Below, piece by piece: positions 41,595-50,392 of a stretch of 64,000 nt of DNA (positions within the stretch are counted from its first letter, which is position 1; each line of letters opens with the position of its first letter). The position numbers and the translations under genes are program-made. The DNA is taken from assembly GCF_004361885.1 (NCBI RefSeq), contig NZ_SNWH01000004.1:161295-225294 (forward strand), written 5' to 3'. This DNA comes from Halomonas ventosae (GTDB lineage: Bacteria > Pseudomonadota > Gammaproteobacteria > Pseudomonadales > Halomonadaceae). The notes beneath the pieces were generated by a model. It made no database searches. It was not told where the DNA came from and worked only from the letters and a program-made list of their open reading frames with translations.

Positions 41595-42515
41595 TTATGA
41601 GGGATGTAAAGCAGTAGGCCTCGTGTCCTCGGCGGAACGAACGAAGGCCTGCGCCGATGGAGATAAATGGCAGTAACCCATTACGAGATCAAATCTAGGC
41701 TCTGAACCCGATAACGGGTGGTAGCTGATCTGGTCTCCACGAAAGCCACTCATACTTTGGGGGACGACGGAGACTCCTCCTCCGACAGACACCAAAGACA
41801 GCACTGCATGCATCCCGTGTGCCTCCTGTGTAACCATTGGCACAAAGCCTGCGTTCGCACAAAGGCGAATAACCTGAAGATGAAAGCCTCGTCCTTCAAC
41901 CATTGGCCACAAAATAAATGGTTCATTTGAGAGGTCGGCAAGCGTTAGCTCTGACTGCTTACTGAGAGGATGATCTCTTGGGATGGCCATGCATAAGCGG
42001 TCACTATCGAATTGTGTCTGTGTAACATCTCCAGCATTCACAAGAGGAGGGATCAAAACACCTACGTCAAATATGCCATCACGTAATGCGGCAATCTGTG
42101 CAGCGGTAGTTGCTTCACGTAGCTCAAGACGAACCTTCGGATGACTTGCCCTGAATTCACGAATAACCTCAGGTAACCGACCGTAAAGTGCGCTTCCCAC
42201 ATAACCCAGGCGCAATACGCCTGTTCGACCTGCAGCTACATCTACCGTAGCGGTGATGGTCTGTTCCGCCCGTCGAAGGGTTTCACGTGCCTCGTCAAGA
42301 AACTTCTTTCCCGCAGGAGTCAAGCCAAGTACGCGGTTGCCACGCTCGATGAGAGTGACACCGATATCGTCCTCTAGCTTACGGATGGCACTGGTTAGAG
42401 GCGGCTGCGACATATTCAGTCGTTCTGCAGCACGATGGAAGTGTAATTCCTCCGCTACAGCAATGAATTGCTCCATCGAACGCAAAGTGATAAGTGCTCG
42501 GGTATCTATCGCCAT
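41595..42515 (-). CDS. LysR-family transcriptional regulator
   Basis: A 306-residue regulator. The N-terminal winged HTH (about 14-73) reads LRSMEQFIAVAEELHFHRAAERL, broken at residue 30, with SQPPLTSAIRKLEDDIG as recognition helix. A periplasmic-binding-fold effector domain follows (LRLGYVGSALYGRLPEVI, ending in the HPL.K and WP region), closest in style to CatM/BenM types. Its normal divergent target is missing: a 5'-truncated IS21 starts 42 bp upstream. It may be an orphan. Confidence 0.8.
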   Translation of the reverse strand: MAIDTRALITLRSMEQFIAVAEELHFHRAAERLNMSQPPLTSAIRKLEDDIGVTLIERGNRVLGLTPAGKKFLDEARETLRRAEQTITATVDVAAGRTGVLRLGYVGSALYGRLPEVIREFRASHPKVRLELREATTAAQIAALRDGIFDVGVLIPPLVNAGDVTQTQFDSDRLCMAIPRDHPLSKQSELTLADLSNEPFILWPMVEGRGFHLQVIRLCANAGFVPMVTQEAHGMHAVLSLVSVGGGVSVVPQSMSGFRGDQISYHPLSGSEPRFDLVMGYCHLSPSAQAFVRSAEDTRPTALHPS

Positions 42516-42557
42516 GTCTCGCTCTCCCGCGTATTCAACTACTCATCATGCTTTCGA

Positions 42558-44068
42558 TACTATGAGGTGTTGCGCCTCAAGTACGACGCCGGCCTCAGCC
42601 ACGAGAAGATTGCTCGGGCCTGCGGCCTCTCCAAGGGCGTGGTCAGCAAGTACGTCAGCCTGGCCCAAGTGGCCGGCATCAGCTGGCCACTACCCGATGG
42701 CACCGACGAAGCGGCGCTGGAGGCGCGGCTGTTCCCGGCCAAGTCGCCGCCGGTGCGCTTTTCGGCGCCGGGCTACTTCCAGATCCACCAGGCGCTCAAG
42801 CGCAAGGGCGTCACCCTGCAGCTGCTGTGGGCAGAGTACGTCGAGGTCCATGACGACAAGGCCTACCGCTACAGTCGGTTCTGCGATCATTACCGCGCCT
42901 GGCGGGAACGCCAGCGGCGCAGCATGCGCCAGGTCCACCGTGCCGGCGAAAAGCTGTTCATCGACTACTGCGGCCCGACCGTGCCGATCATCAACCAGGC
43001 CACCGGCGAGGAACGACGGGCCCAGGTGTTCGTTGCTGTGCTGGGCGCCTCCAGCTACACCTACGCCGAGGCCACCTGGAGCCAGGCGCTGCCCGACTGG
43101 ATTGCCTCTCACCAGCGTACTTTCCAGTTCCTGGGCGGCGTCCCCGAGTTGCTCATCCCCGACAATCTGAAGAGCGCCGTGACGCGGGCGTGTCGCTACG
43201 AGAGCCAGCTCAACGCGACCTACGCCGAGATGGCCCGACACTACCAGGTCGCGGTGCTGCCAGCGCGGCCCTACAAGCCCAAGGACAAGGCCAAGGCGGA
43301 GGCCGCGGTACTGCTGGTGGAGCGCTGGATTCTGGCCCGCCTGCGGCACCACACCTTCTTCACGTTGTGTTCACTGAACCAGGCCATCCGCGAGCTGCTG
43401 GAGGACCTCAACCGCCGACCCTTCCAGGGCCGCGAGGAGAGCCGGCGCGACCTGTTCCAGGTCATCGACCGGCCGGTGCTGCGCCCGCTGCCGGAGACGC
43501 TCTACGAGTACGCCGAGTGGCGCAAGGCCAAGCCCGGCATCGACTACCACCTCGATCTCGACAAACGCCTCTACAGCGTCCCGCACAGCCTGGTTGGCCA
43601 AGTGCTGGAGGTGCGCCTGACCCACGCCATGGTGGAGGTGTTCCACAAGGGCCACCAGGTGGCGGCACACCCGCGCCATGCCCCGGGGCGCTTCTCGACC
43701 CTGGCCGAGCACATGCCCAAGCGCCACCAGGCCCACCGCGACTGGTCACCGAGTCGTTTCCTGGACTGGGCGAAGGACATCGGCGTTGCCACGCTGGAAA
43801 TGACCCAGCGACAACTTCAGGACCGCCCTCATCCTGTGAGCATGGCTACCGTGCCTGCCTGGGTCTGCTGCAGCTCAGTAGGCGCTACGGCAAGGTCCGA
43901 CTGGAGCAGGCCTGTGCGCATGCTCTGGCGATCCCCACCACGCGCTACAGCAGCATCGCCTCGATTCTCAAGCAGGGGCTGGATCAGCAGCCGATGCTGA
44001 CGCTCCCAGAAGCGCTCGACGATCTGCCGCCCCATACCAATGTGCGCGGTGCCGAGTACTACCACTGA
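42558..44068 (+). pseudogene. istA: IS21 transposase IstA, 5'-truncated and frameshifted
   Basis: The HTH region (VLRLKYDAGLSHEKIARACG) and DDE integrase core (FIDYCGPTVP, ELLIPDNLKSAV, then KAKAEAAV for the Glu) read in one frame. At 43835-43838 a TG dinucleotide appears duplicated. After it, the conserved end (HGYRACLGLLQLSRRYG, SIASILKQGLD, GAEYYH) continues in another frame to TGA 44066-44068. The natural N-terminus is missing at the LysR junction. The transposase is therefore very probably inactive. Confidence 0.8.
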
Positions 44069-44084
44069 CCCGAGGAGACGACCG

Positions 44085-44840
44085 ATGATGATCCAGCCCC
44101 TGCTTGACACCCTGCGCCGCCTCAAGCTGACCGGCATGCACGACGCCCTAGCTCACCAGCTCACCCAGCCGGACACCTACGACCTGCCGTCCGAGGAGCG
44201 CCTGGGCATGCTGCTTGACCGAGAGGTCCTGCATCGCGATAACCGCCGCCTCGACCGGCTGCTGAAGGCCGCCAAGCTGCGCGTGACGGCCTGCGTCGAG
44301 GACATCGACTACCGCCACCCCCGCGGCCTGGAGCGCGGCCGCATGGCACCGCTGACGAGCGGCGAGTGGATCGGCCAGGCGCTCAACCTGTGCATCACCG
44401 GCCCCACCGGGTGCGGCAAGACCTGGCTGGCCTGCGCGCTGGGCAACCAGGCCTGCCGGCAAGGCTACTCGGTGCGCTACCTGCGGGTGCCGCGCCTGTT
44501 CGAGCAGCTGCGCATCGCCCAGGGCGACGGCTCCTACGCCCGGCTGATGGGTCAGCTGCAGAAGACCGACCTGCTGATCCTCGACGACTGGGGCATGCAG
44601 AAGATGACCGCACCGCAGCGCCAGGACCTGATGGAGGTGATCGAGGACCGGCATGGCCGGGGCTCGACGCTGATCGCCAGCCAGCTGCCCATCGAGCACT
44701 GGCACGACTACATCGGCGCCGCGACGGTGGCTGACGCCATCCTGGACCGGCTGCTACACAGCGCCCACCGCCTGACACTCAGAGGAGAATCGATGCGCAA
44801 GAGCGCCGCCCCGCAAGCGGCAGAAGTTGACCCATCGTGA
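44085..44840 (+). CDS. istB: IS21 helper ATPase IstB
   Basis: A 251-residue AAA+ ATPase. Walker A is GPTGCGKTWLACALG, Walker B is LLILDDWGMQ, and the sensor region STLIASQLPIEHWHD is typical of IstB. It assists IstA in target choice and strand transfer. It starts 17 nt after the istA stop with GAGGAG upstream. The gene is intact, but its transposase partner is broken. Confidence 0.92.
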   Translation: MMIQPLLDTLRRLKLTGMHDALAHQLTQPDTYDLPSEERLGMLLDREVLHRDNRRLDRLLKAAKLRVTACVEDIDYRHPRGLERGRMAPLTSGEWIGQALNLCITGPTGCGKTWLACALGNQACRQGYSVRYLRVPRLFEQLRIAQGDGSYARLMGQLQKTDLLILDDWGMQKMTAPQRQDLMEVIEDRHGRGSTLIASQLPIEHWHDYIGAATVADAILDRLLHSAHRLTLRGESMRKSAAPQAAEVDPS

Positions 44841-44887
44841 CCGGTCAGCTTACAAAACCAGAGCCAGCGAGAGAGGAGTGAGCAAAT

Positions 44888-44928
44888 CGGTCACGATCGC
44901 CGGAATGACCGGTCACGTTCGCCGGAAT
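44888..44928. repeat. IS21 right-end tandem repeats
   Basis: CGGTCACG(A/T)TCGCCGGAAT occurs at 44888-44906 and 44910-44928, 22 bp apart, with a weaker GTGACCGGTCAG before them near 44837. Such repeats are transposase-binding sites at IS21-family ends. The element probably ends with TACGCA near 44933. Confidence 0.6.
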
Positions 44929-44937
44929 ACGCATCCG

Positions 44938-45171
44938 GCAGGTATAACGACGGCGGACCACCCAAAGTGTGACCCGCTTGCCACGGATGGGGAGGTCCCG
45001 ATAGGCGACATCGCGCTTACCGAACCTGACGAACTCGCTCTCTACACCGCACCCCTCACAGGCTACAGGGTCCGGCGCTTCAACCTGGAGGTGGAGATCA
45101 TGTTCCTCTACCTTGGTGCCCAGGATGTGGTATTCCGGCAAGAGGAGGAGGTTATCGGCCAGGCTGGTCAC
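44938..45171 (-). pseudogene. ISL3-family transposase, N-terminal remnant
   Basis: The minus-strand frame from GTG 45171 encodes the first 75 or so residues of an ISL3 transposase: a CxxCG zinc finger (ACEGCGVESEFVRFGKRD) and the conserved DLPIRGKRVTLWVVRRRYTC. Homology stops where the IS21 right end begins. The rest of the element is lost. It differs in sequence from the ISL3 gene at 56062. Confidence 0.7.
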
Positions 45172-45227
45172 GCAATCCCCTTACAATTCCCTGGCGGGGT
45201 CGATGAGCTCACGGACTGTTCGCCTCA

Positions 45228-45743
45228 TTAAGAGGTCACGCGACGCCCGACCATCACGAGGTCATGCTCGATATCGCCCATGCGGGCTACCTTCGGCATG
45301 AAGCCCCAGCGCTCGAACTGGAACTTCTCGAACAGTCTGATACTAGGCGTATTGGAGGCGAAGATGGTGGTCGACAGCACCTCGATACCCAGGGCCGGCG
45401 CATGCTCGATCGCCTGCCCTAGGAGATAGCTCCCCAGCCCCTTCCCTTGATAGTCCGGATGGAGATACAAGCCCATGTCGGACGTAATGAAGTACCCGGG
45501 CCGATCATTCATGAAGTAGGAGTAGTTCAGGTACCCGACCACGCCCTTCTCCGGCGCCGCAGAATCCTCAGCCACCCAAATCGGCCGGCAGCTGCCGCTA
45601 TGGCTGTAGAACCACGCCTCGCGGGACTCAGTCGTCAGAGGCTCCACATCACAGGTGCTCCGCCGCGTCTCGATGGCGTGATTGTAGATCTCGACGATTC
45701 GGGGAAGGTCGTCGATGGTTGCTTCGCGATGGGTAAAGCTCAT
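45228..45743 (-). CDS. GNAT acetyltransferase, phosphinothricin-acetyltransferase-like
   Basis: A 171-residue N-acetyltransferase. It begins THREATIDDLPRIVEIYNHAI and has the TxExREAWFxxH region, RPIWVAED and the acetyl-CoA loop YLHPDYQGKGLGSYLL, then IFASNTPSIRLFEKFQF. This pattern is that of the PAT/Bar/YncA group, which N-acetylates toxic amino acids such as phosphinothricin or methionine sulfoximine. As last gene of an amino-acid-modifying operon, 10 bp after the DapF-like gene, it may protect the producer or add a blocking acetyl group. The substrate is inferred only. Confidence 0.8.
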   Translation of the reverse strand: MSFTHREATIDDLPRIVEIYNHAIETRRSTCDVEPLTTESREAWFYSHSGSCRPIWVAEDSAAPEKGVVGYLNYSYFMNDRPGYFITSDMGLYLHPDYQGKGLGSYLLGQAIEHAPALGIEVLSTTIFASNTPSIRLFEKFQFERWGFMPKVARMGDIEHDLVMVGRRVTS

Positions 45744-45753
45744 GTTGTAGGTC

Positions 45754-46614
45754 TCACTTATCCTTAGCGAGGTAGGAATTCAGGTCTTGCGACAGGTTGG
45801 CGGCGAAGACCGCTTTCACGGGACCCGTCAGATGAACGCCGGATGCCTTATCGATCTGCACGCCGACGGTTCCGCCTGGCATGTGCACCGTCACCTCAGC
45901 ATCGACCAAGCCTAGCTGGTGGCAGGTGATGGCAGCCGCGCAGCTGGAGCTGCCGGAAGCCAGGGTGTAGCCAGCGCCACGCTCCCAGATTTCGATCTCG
46001 AGCGTCTGGCGATCAACAACGCGCGTGATCTGGACATTGACCCTTTCCGGAAAAAGATCGGATTCGCAGAGTGCGGGCCCCACCGTACGCGCCGTGTTCT
46101 CTGTAACAGGCAGGTCCAGCACGACACAGTGCGGGTTGCCCAGGTTGACGCAGGAGGCGGTCAGCGAGTGCTGCCCCACCTGCATCTTCACCCCCAGGAC
46201 AACGGGAAGTTCTAGCAGGACCGGAATCTCACTTGACCTCAGGGTGTACTGACCCATCGCCACCTGGATCAGGTCGTCCTGATCGCCCAGATAGGCTACA
46301 TCCACCATCGCATCCGACATCATGAGGTAGACTTGCGCAGTTCCTGCCGTCACATAGCCCGCATCACGCAGGTACCGAGCAAAGATCCTAAGCCCGTTGC
46401 CACTCTTCTCGCACTCTGTGCCATCCGGATTGAAGATGCGCAGCCCGTACTGTCCATCGTCAAGGTGGGGTCCGTACAGAATGCCGTCGCTCCCGAGACC
46501 GTGGCGACGATCACAGATACGCCGAATGACCGCCGGGTCCAAGGTCAGGTCACAAGAGGCAGGATCCAGAACCAAGTAGTCATTCTCCAGGGCATCGTAT
46601 TTGATAAATTCCAA
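45754..46614 (-). CDS. DapF-like protein lacking both catalytic cysteines
   Basis: A 286-residue protein with the diaminopimelate-epimerase two-lobed fold: FIKYDALENDYLVLD, HGLGSDGIL, FNPDGTE, NLGNPHCVV and ERGAGYTLA. The catalytic cysteines of DapF lie in CGNG and ACG(T/S)GA. Here they read KSGNG (Ser71) and ASGSSS (Ser220). A two-base cysteine epimerase mechanism is therefore unlikely. It could isomerise, dehydrate or cyclise an amino-acid intermediate, or only bind it. It sits in the operon between the ArgC-like and GNAT genes, 10-11 bp from each. Confidence 0.85.
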   Translation of the reverse strand: MEFIKYDALENDYLVLDPASCDLTLDPAVIRRICDRRHGLGSDGILYGPHLDDGQYGLRIFNPDGTECEKSGNGLRIFARYLRDAGYVTAGTAQVYLMMSDAMVDVAYLGDQDDLIQVAMGQYTLRSSEIPVLLELPVVLGVKMQVGQHSLTASCVNLGNPHCVVLDLPVTENTARTVGPALCESDLFPERVNVQITRVVDRQTLEIEIWERGAGYTLASGSSSCAAAITCHQLGLVDAEVTVHMPGGTVGVQIDKASGVHLTGPVKAVFAANLSQDLNSYLAKDK

Positions 46615-46625
46615 CCGCAGCTCCT

Positions 46626-47567
46626 TTAGCGAATATCGACGCCGAGGGACTCATCGAGCCCCAGCATCAGATTCAGGTTCTGCACTGCCGCACCGGAAGC
46701 GCCCTTGCCGAGGTTATCCAGCTTGGCCACCAACAGGCCCCGGGAACCATCCTCGGATCCGAAGAGATGGATATGAACCTCGTTGCTCCCATCCAGGCCA
46801 TGTGGCGTCAGGAACGGCGCCGTATCCGGATCGATCTTGTTAAAGGTCTGGAGCTTAATGAAGTCTTCCGCGCGATAGGACGCTTCGAGAGTACCCTGCA
46901 GGCAGTCGAGCTTCTCGCCGCTTACCTCCTGCAGCGGGATGCTCACCAGCATGCCTTGGCGGTAGGCCCCCACACTCGGAATGAAGATGGGGGCATGGGC
47001 CAGGCCGCTGAGCACCTGGATCTCCCGGACATGCTTGTGCTGAAAATCCAGGCCATAGGCCGCCACAGCGGGACTCTGGAACTCCCCGCTTTCGTAGCGC
47101 TCGATGAGCTGCTTGCCACCCCCCGAATAGCCCGAGACGGCATTGATAGCGTAGACGTCATCTCCGGACAGAACCCCAGCAGACACCAAGGGCGCCAGCA
47201 TCAGAATGGCCCCCGTGGCGTAGCACCCGGGATTGGCCACACACTGCGCACCAGCGATGGCAGCACGCTGTTGGTCGCTGAGCTCCGGCAACCCAAAGAC
47301 CCACCCCTCGGCTGTCCGGTGGGCTGAGCTCGCGTCGAGCACGCGACAGCCGACGTCTTGCGCCAGCGCCGCTGCCTCTTTCGCTGCCGCGTCCGGCAAG
47401 CAGAGCACGGCGACGTCCACTTCCCGCATCAGGCGACGCTTTTCGTTCGCATCGCGCTTGAGTTTCGGATCGATGCTCACGACTTTGATCTGGGGGTGGA
47501 TAGCAAGGCGCTCACGGACCTGAAGCCCCGTGGTCCCTGATTCACCATCGATAAACACACTTTTCAT
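46626..47567 (-). CDS. argC: type 2 N-acetyl-gamma-glutamyl-phosphate reductase-like enzyme (ArgC2)
   Basis: A 313-residue NADPH-dependent acyl-phosphate reductase. The N-terminal loop is FIDGESGTTGLQVRERL, the catalytic cysteine is in VANPGCYATGAILML, and SGYSGGGKQLIERYE and the GKGASGAAVQNLNLM end are conserved. Length and motifs match the short type 2 ArgC. No ArgB or ArgJ lies nearby, so it probably reduces an activated carboxylate (acyl phosphate or acyl adenylate) made within this pathway to an aldehyde. That role is inference. Confidence 0.85.
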   Translation of the reverse strand: MKSVFIDGESGTTGLQVRERLAIHPQIKVVSIDPKLKRDANEKRRLMREVDVAVLCLPDAAAKEAAALAQDVGCRVLDASSAHRTAEGWVFGLPELSDQQRAAIAGAQCVANPGCYATGAILMLAPLVSAGVLSGDDVYAINAVSGYSGGGKQLIERYESGEFQSPAVAAYGLDFQHKHVREIQVLSGLAHAPIFIPSVGAYRQGMLVSIPLQEVSGEKLDCLQGTLEASYRAEDFIKLQTFNKIDPDTAPFLTPHGLDGSNEVHIHLFGSEDGSRGLLVAKLDNLGKGASGAAVQNLNLMLGLDESLGVDIR

Positions 47568-47663
47568 ATGATCACCTTATCTCTGTATCAGCGCCAGCAC
47601 GGCGTCACAACAGGCCGGTACTGAGCCGCAACAGTTTGACAGTGAAAAGCCAACCACTGTCCG

Positions 47664-48737
47664 CTAGGCTATCTGACCTGCCGACTCCAGGAGAACCGAC
47701 TTGATCCTGGCAAGACCTTCCTCGAGCTCGGCCGTGGGGCGCACGAAGGTCAAGCGCATGCCATGCTTCTCGCCGAACAGCTCGGCGGGCATCGTCAGCA
47801 CCCCCGTGCTGTGCAGCACCCTTCGGCAGAATTCCAGAGAGGACCCTGGGACATGCAGCCTGACCCAGCAGAACGGTGTACCTTCCGGCTCGACGATCGA
47901 AACCCGACCACCACATGAAGCCACCCAGTGCTGGAGGGTCTCATACCCTTCCTTGAGGAGCTTTTTATAACCCTCCAATAGATGGGCGCGCCGTGCAAGC
48001 AGCGTGGATCCGAGATGCTCGCAGAGTGCCGAATTGGATATCGTGGTCAAATGCTTGTATTCTATTGCGTTGGCCACGACAGTTTCGTCACCACATAGCC
48101 AGCCGATGCGCAGCCCTGGCACCCCATAGACCTTAGAAAGTCCTGAGACCGATATCACCCTCGGGTCTTCATGCACCAGTGATTCCGAGAAGTCGCAGAG
48201 GTACTCTTCGTCCGCTATCAGGTACAGGTCGCGAGACCTGGCCAGCTGGAGCAGTATGTCACGCTCAGTGGCCGTCAAAGCCTTCCCCGTTGGGTTGCAT
48301 GGGGTATTGACCACGATGGCCCGGGTTGTGGGGCGAATTGCCTCCACGAGCTGGACAAAGTCCATCCGAAAGCCATCGCCATACGGCAGAGCGGTAACGG
48401 TACACCCACTGCGTTCCGGCGCCAGCCAGGACTGCTGCCAGCCAGGCCAGAAGGTGATCAGATGATCACCAGGCTTGAGCAGCGTCCGGTACAGGAGGTA
48501 CAGGGCCTCCTGCCCTCCATGTGTGATGCCAATAGCGCGCGGGCTATAGCCATAGAGCTCAGCGACATGCTCACGGAGCGCACTGGTACCCCGATCGGCC
48601 CCGTAATCTAGCACGACCTGGCTCGTGTCCGGGAGATCTCCGACCCTCCAGCAGGGAGCATTGCTGTCTCCTAGATCAATGTCGTAGCGCCCCGCGGCCT
48701 CCTGGAACACCCAGTCACGAATGCTGATGGTTTCCAC
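47664..48737 (-). CDS. fold-type-I PLP enzyme (aminotransferase class I/II)
   Basis: A 357-residue PLP protein. The cofactor lysine is in VSGLSKVYGVPGLRIGWL; NTPCNPTGKALT and DEEYLCDF are the usual Asn and Asp/Tyr motifs. The N-terminus (IRDWVFQEAAGRYDI) and overall design recall VioD/capreomycidine-synthase and MppP-like enzymes, which act on hydroxylated arginine, but this resemblance is from memory. It may transaminate the aldehyde made by the ArgC-like enzyme, or cyclise or oxidise a hydroxy amino acid. It lies 28 bp after the E1-like gene in the operon. Confidence 0.8.
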   Translation of the reverse strand: METISIRDWVFQEAAGRYDIDLGDSNAPCWRVGDLPDTSQVVLDYGADRGTSALREHVAELYGYSPRAIGITHGGQEALYLLYRTLLKPGDHLITFWPGWQQSWLAPERSGCTVTALPYGDGFRMDFVQLVEAIRPTTRAIVVNTPCNPTGKALTATERDILLQLARSRDLYLIADEEYLCDFSESLVHEDPRVISVSGLSKVYGVPGLRIGWLCGDETVVANAIEYKHLTTISNSALCEHLGSTLLARRAHLLEGYKKLLKEGYETLQHWVASCGGRVSIVEPEGTPFCWVRLHVPGSSLEFCRRVLHSTGVLTMPAELFGEKHGMRLTFVRPTAELEEGLARIKSVLLESAGQIA

Positions 48738-48765
48738 CGTTACCGCCCCTTCTGCGAATGGCTAG

Positions 48766-49623
48766 TCATGCGCTGCCAACCGATGCCGAACACTCCGATG
48801 ATTCGGTGGCCCCGGCCTCGCCGGCACTAGTCTCGGTGAGATTTTCCTTAAAAGCGCCGGCGCGCAGGTCGAATTCATAGGAGTATGGCGCCGGCTTTAG
48901 ACCGGGCTCGATATCCAAGAGCTTCATAAGCGCCAGCATGGAGCCAAACGATGTGGCCATCAGGCAGGAGGCACTGAGGGAGGCGACCGATTTAGCCTCG
49001 AAATCCAGGCTCGGAGACTCTGTGTAGGCCTTGAACAGGCTGGACGGCGTGAGGCCCTGGCCGAACCGCACCAGCTGCTCCGTCTCGGACTGAGCGTCAT
49101 TGATCCCGAAGAAGGACTCAAAGGTGATACCGTCGGGCTCGAAGACGTGCGCCGTCACCCCGAAGGCGACCGGACAGCAGATGATGACCGTGATCCCCTT
49201 GGCGCGTGCAGCCTTGTACAGGAGCCGGCGCGGCGCCGCGACGAAAAAGTCCAGGGTATCGCATACCACGTCGACGCCCTCCAGGTACTCATCGACGTTG
49301 TCCTCTGTGAGGAAGTCGACCACCTGCACATCCATCGCGGGATTGATCGCTTTCAGCCGTTCAGAGAGCACTTGCGACTTCTTCAGGCCGATGGTGTCGA
49401 CGGTGCAGCCGAACTGGCGATTCATGTTCTCGGGGCCGAAGGTGTCGGCATCCGCGATATTGATGGCCCCTACCCCCATACGCGCCAGACACTCAGCGTA
49501 CGTGAAGCCGGTTCCCCCGCAGCCCGGAACAGCCACGCGCTTGCCCGCTAGGGCATCCAGCTCGGACTGCGACACAAGACCGACCATGCGGCTGAAGAGG
49601 ATGTTGCGATCAAACTGATCCAT
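48766..49623 (-). CDS. ThiF/E1-like adenylating enzyme
   Basis: A 285-residue E1-superfamily protein. It has the nucleotide loop VAVPGCGGTGFTYAECLARMG, broken after residue 48, MNRQFG with the Arg finger and Gln, and VVCDTLDFF with the metal-binding Asp. No CxxC zinc pairs and no clear E1 thioester cysteine region are evident. Such stand-alone enzymes (for example MccB, PaaA) adenylate a carboxylate. Here it could activate an amino-acid or peptide carboxylate for reduction by the ArgC-like protein. AGGAGA precedes the ATG. It is unrelated in context to the Cap2 E1 domain. Confidence 0.82.
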   Translation of the reverse strand: MDQFDRNILFSRMVGLVSQSELDALAGKRVAVPGCGGTGFTYAECLARMGVGAINIADADTFGPENMNRQFGCTVDTIGLKKSQVLSERLKAINPAMDVQVVDFLTEDNVDEYLEGVDVVCDTLDFFVAAPRRLLYKAARAKGITVIICCPVAFGVTAHVFEPDGITFESFFGINDAQSETEQLVRFGQGLTPSSLFKAYTESPSLDFEAKSVASLSASCLMATSFGSMLALMKLLDIEPGLKPAPYSYEFDLRAGAFKENLTETSAGEAGATESSECSASVGSA

Positions 49624-49652
49624 TGCTGTTCTCCTGTCCTATTGGTTTTGGA

Positions 49653-50363
49653 TTATGACACTTCTGCCGCTGGTGACAGCTGACTCTCTCCAACCACCTT
49701 TTTCTCGAAGTCGTCGCCATGCCATCGATCAGCCCAACGGGAAAAGGCAACGACGAAAATATCTCGGTGGCCATCCTCTTCCACTGGCTCGATCTCGGAG
49801 ACATAGTGGAACATGCGCCGGTCATCCAGCAGAGCTGCCTGACCATCCAGCACAGTAGTCTTGAAGAAGGCTTCCCCCTCACCCCCTACCGGGAGAAGGC
49901 TCATCTCGCCCCCTGTTACACGGTTCCGCCGGATGACGGCGATCATGACGTAATCATGCCCATCCTGATGGGGTCCCTCGGGGACCGTGACACCGACCAC
50001 CTCCGAATTCGTGATCACACGGTACTGGTGTACGTTGATCTGCCACTCATCAGACGTATCGAGAGGGATCGACTTGGCGCCCGCGGCGATAAAGGGTGTG
50101 AAGTCCACTTCTAGAGGCTCATAGTAGCGCTTTATTCCACCGGCCACCTTGTTGTACTTAGGAAAGGTCATGTACGGACGGTGCGGTAGCAGATGGAACT
50201 TCCACTCCTCGCCCGAGAAACTCATCTTATATTGAGAGAACCGGCGGTGCCGGTTGCCATTCCCGATATAAGGATCCGCCACAAGCCTGTTGAAACTTTC
50301 TATCAGCTCCTCCCCAATCTCGGGGAGCTCAATGATAGCGTATCCGCTCTCATTTAGAGCCAT
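49653..50363 (-). CDS. 2-oxoglutarate/Fe(II) dioxygenase, PF10014 (free amino-acid hydroxylase) type
   Basis: A 236-residue oxygenase. The iron ligands are His132 and Asp134 in EGPHQDGHDYVM and His186 in RRMFHYVSEI; Arg200 in DGHRDIFVVAFSRW may bind 2-oxoglutarate. This layout matches the 2OG-Fe dioxygenase family whose studied members (such as Bacillus isoleucine dioxygenase) hydroxylate free amino acids. That family link suggests the pathway works on a free amino acid. GGAG precedes the ATG. It lies between the diiron-oxidase and E1-like genes with 29-bp gaps. Confidence 0.85.
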   Translation of the reverse strand: MALNESGYAIIELPEIGEELIESFNRLVADPYIGNGNRHRRFSQYKMSFSGEEWKFHLLPHRPYMTFPKYNKVAGGIKRYYEPLEVDFTPFIAAGAKSIPLDTSDEWQINVHQYRVITNSEVVGVTVPEGPHQDGHDYVMIAVIRRNRVTGGEMSLLPVGGEGEAFFKTTVLDGQAALLDDRRMFHYVSEIEPVEEDGHRDIFVVAFSRWADRWHGDDFEKKVVGESQLSPAAEVS

Positions 50364-50392
50364 AATAAATCTCCATGAAACTCAAAACTCTA

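Larger units (their letters stand above)
42558..44935 (+). mobile_element. damaged IS21-family element inserted in an ISL3 remnant
   Basis: The element carries istA and istB. Its left end and the first istA codons are lost at a junction near 42558 with the LysR upstream region. The right end is recognisable by tandem 19-bp repeats at 44888-44928, after which an ISL3 transposase gene resumes. The GC-rich composition contrasts with the CBASS region. Confidence 0.75.

Noticed and set aside
44845..44937. Extension of the ISL3 remnant protein to 44845
   Set aside because: After RRRYTC the frame enters the IS21 right-end repeats; only the part from 44938 is ISL3.
48766..49623. The E1-like gene as a second CBASS Cap2 component
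   Set aside because: It lacks an E2 domain, sits in a metabolic operon 9 kb away on the other strand, and resembles stand-alone ThiF/MccB enzymes.
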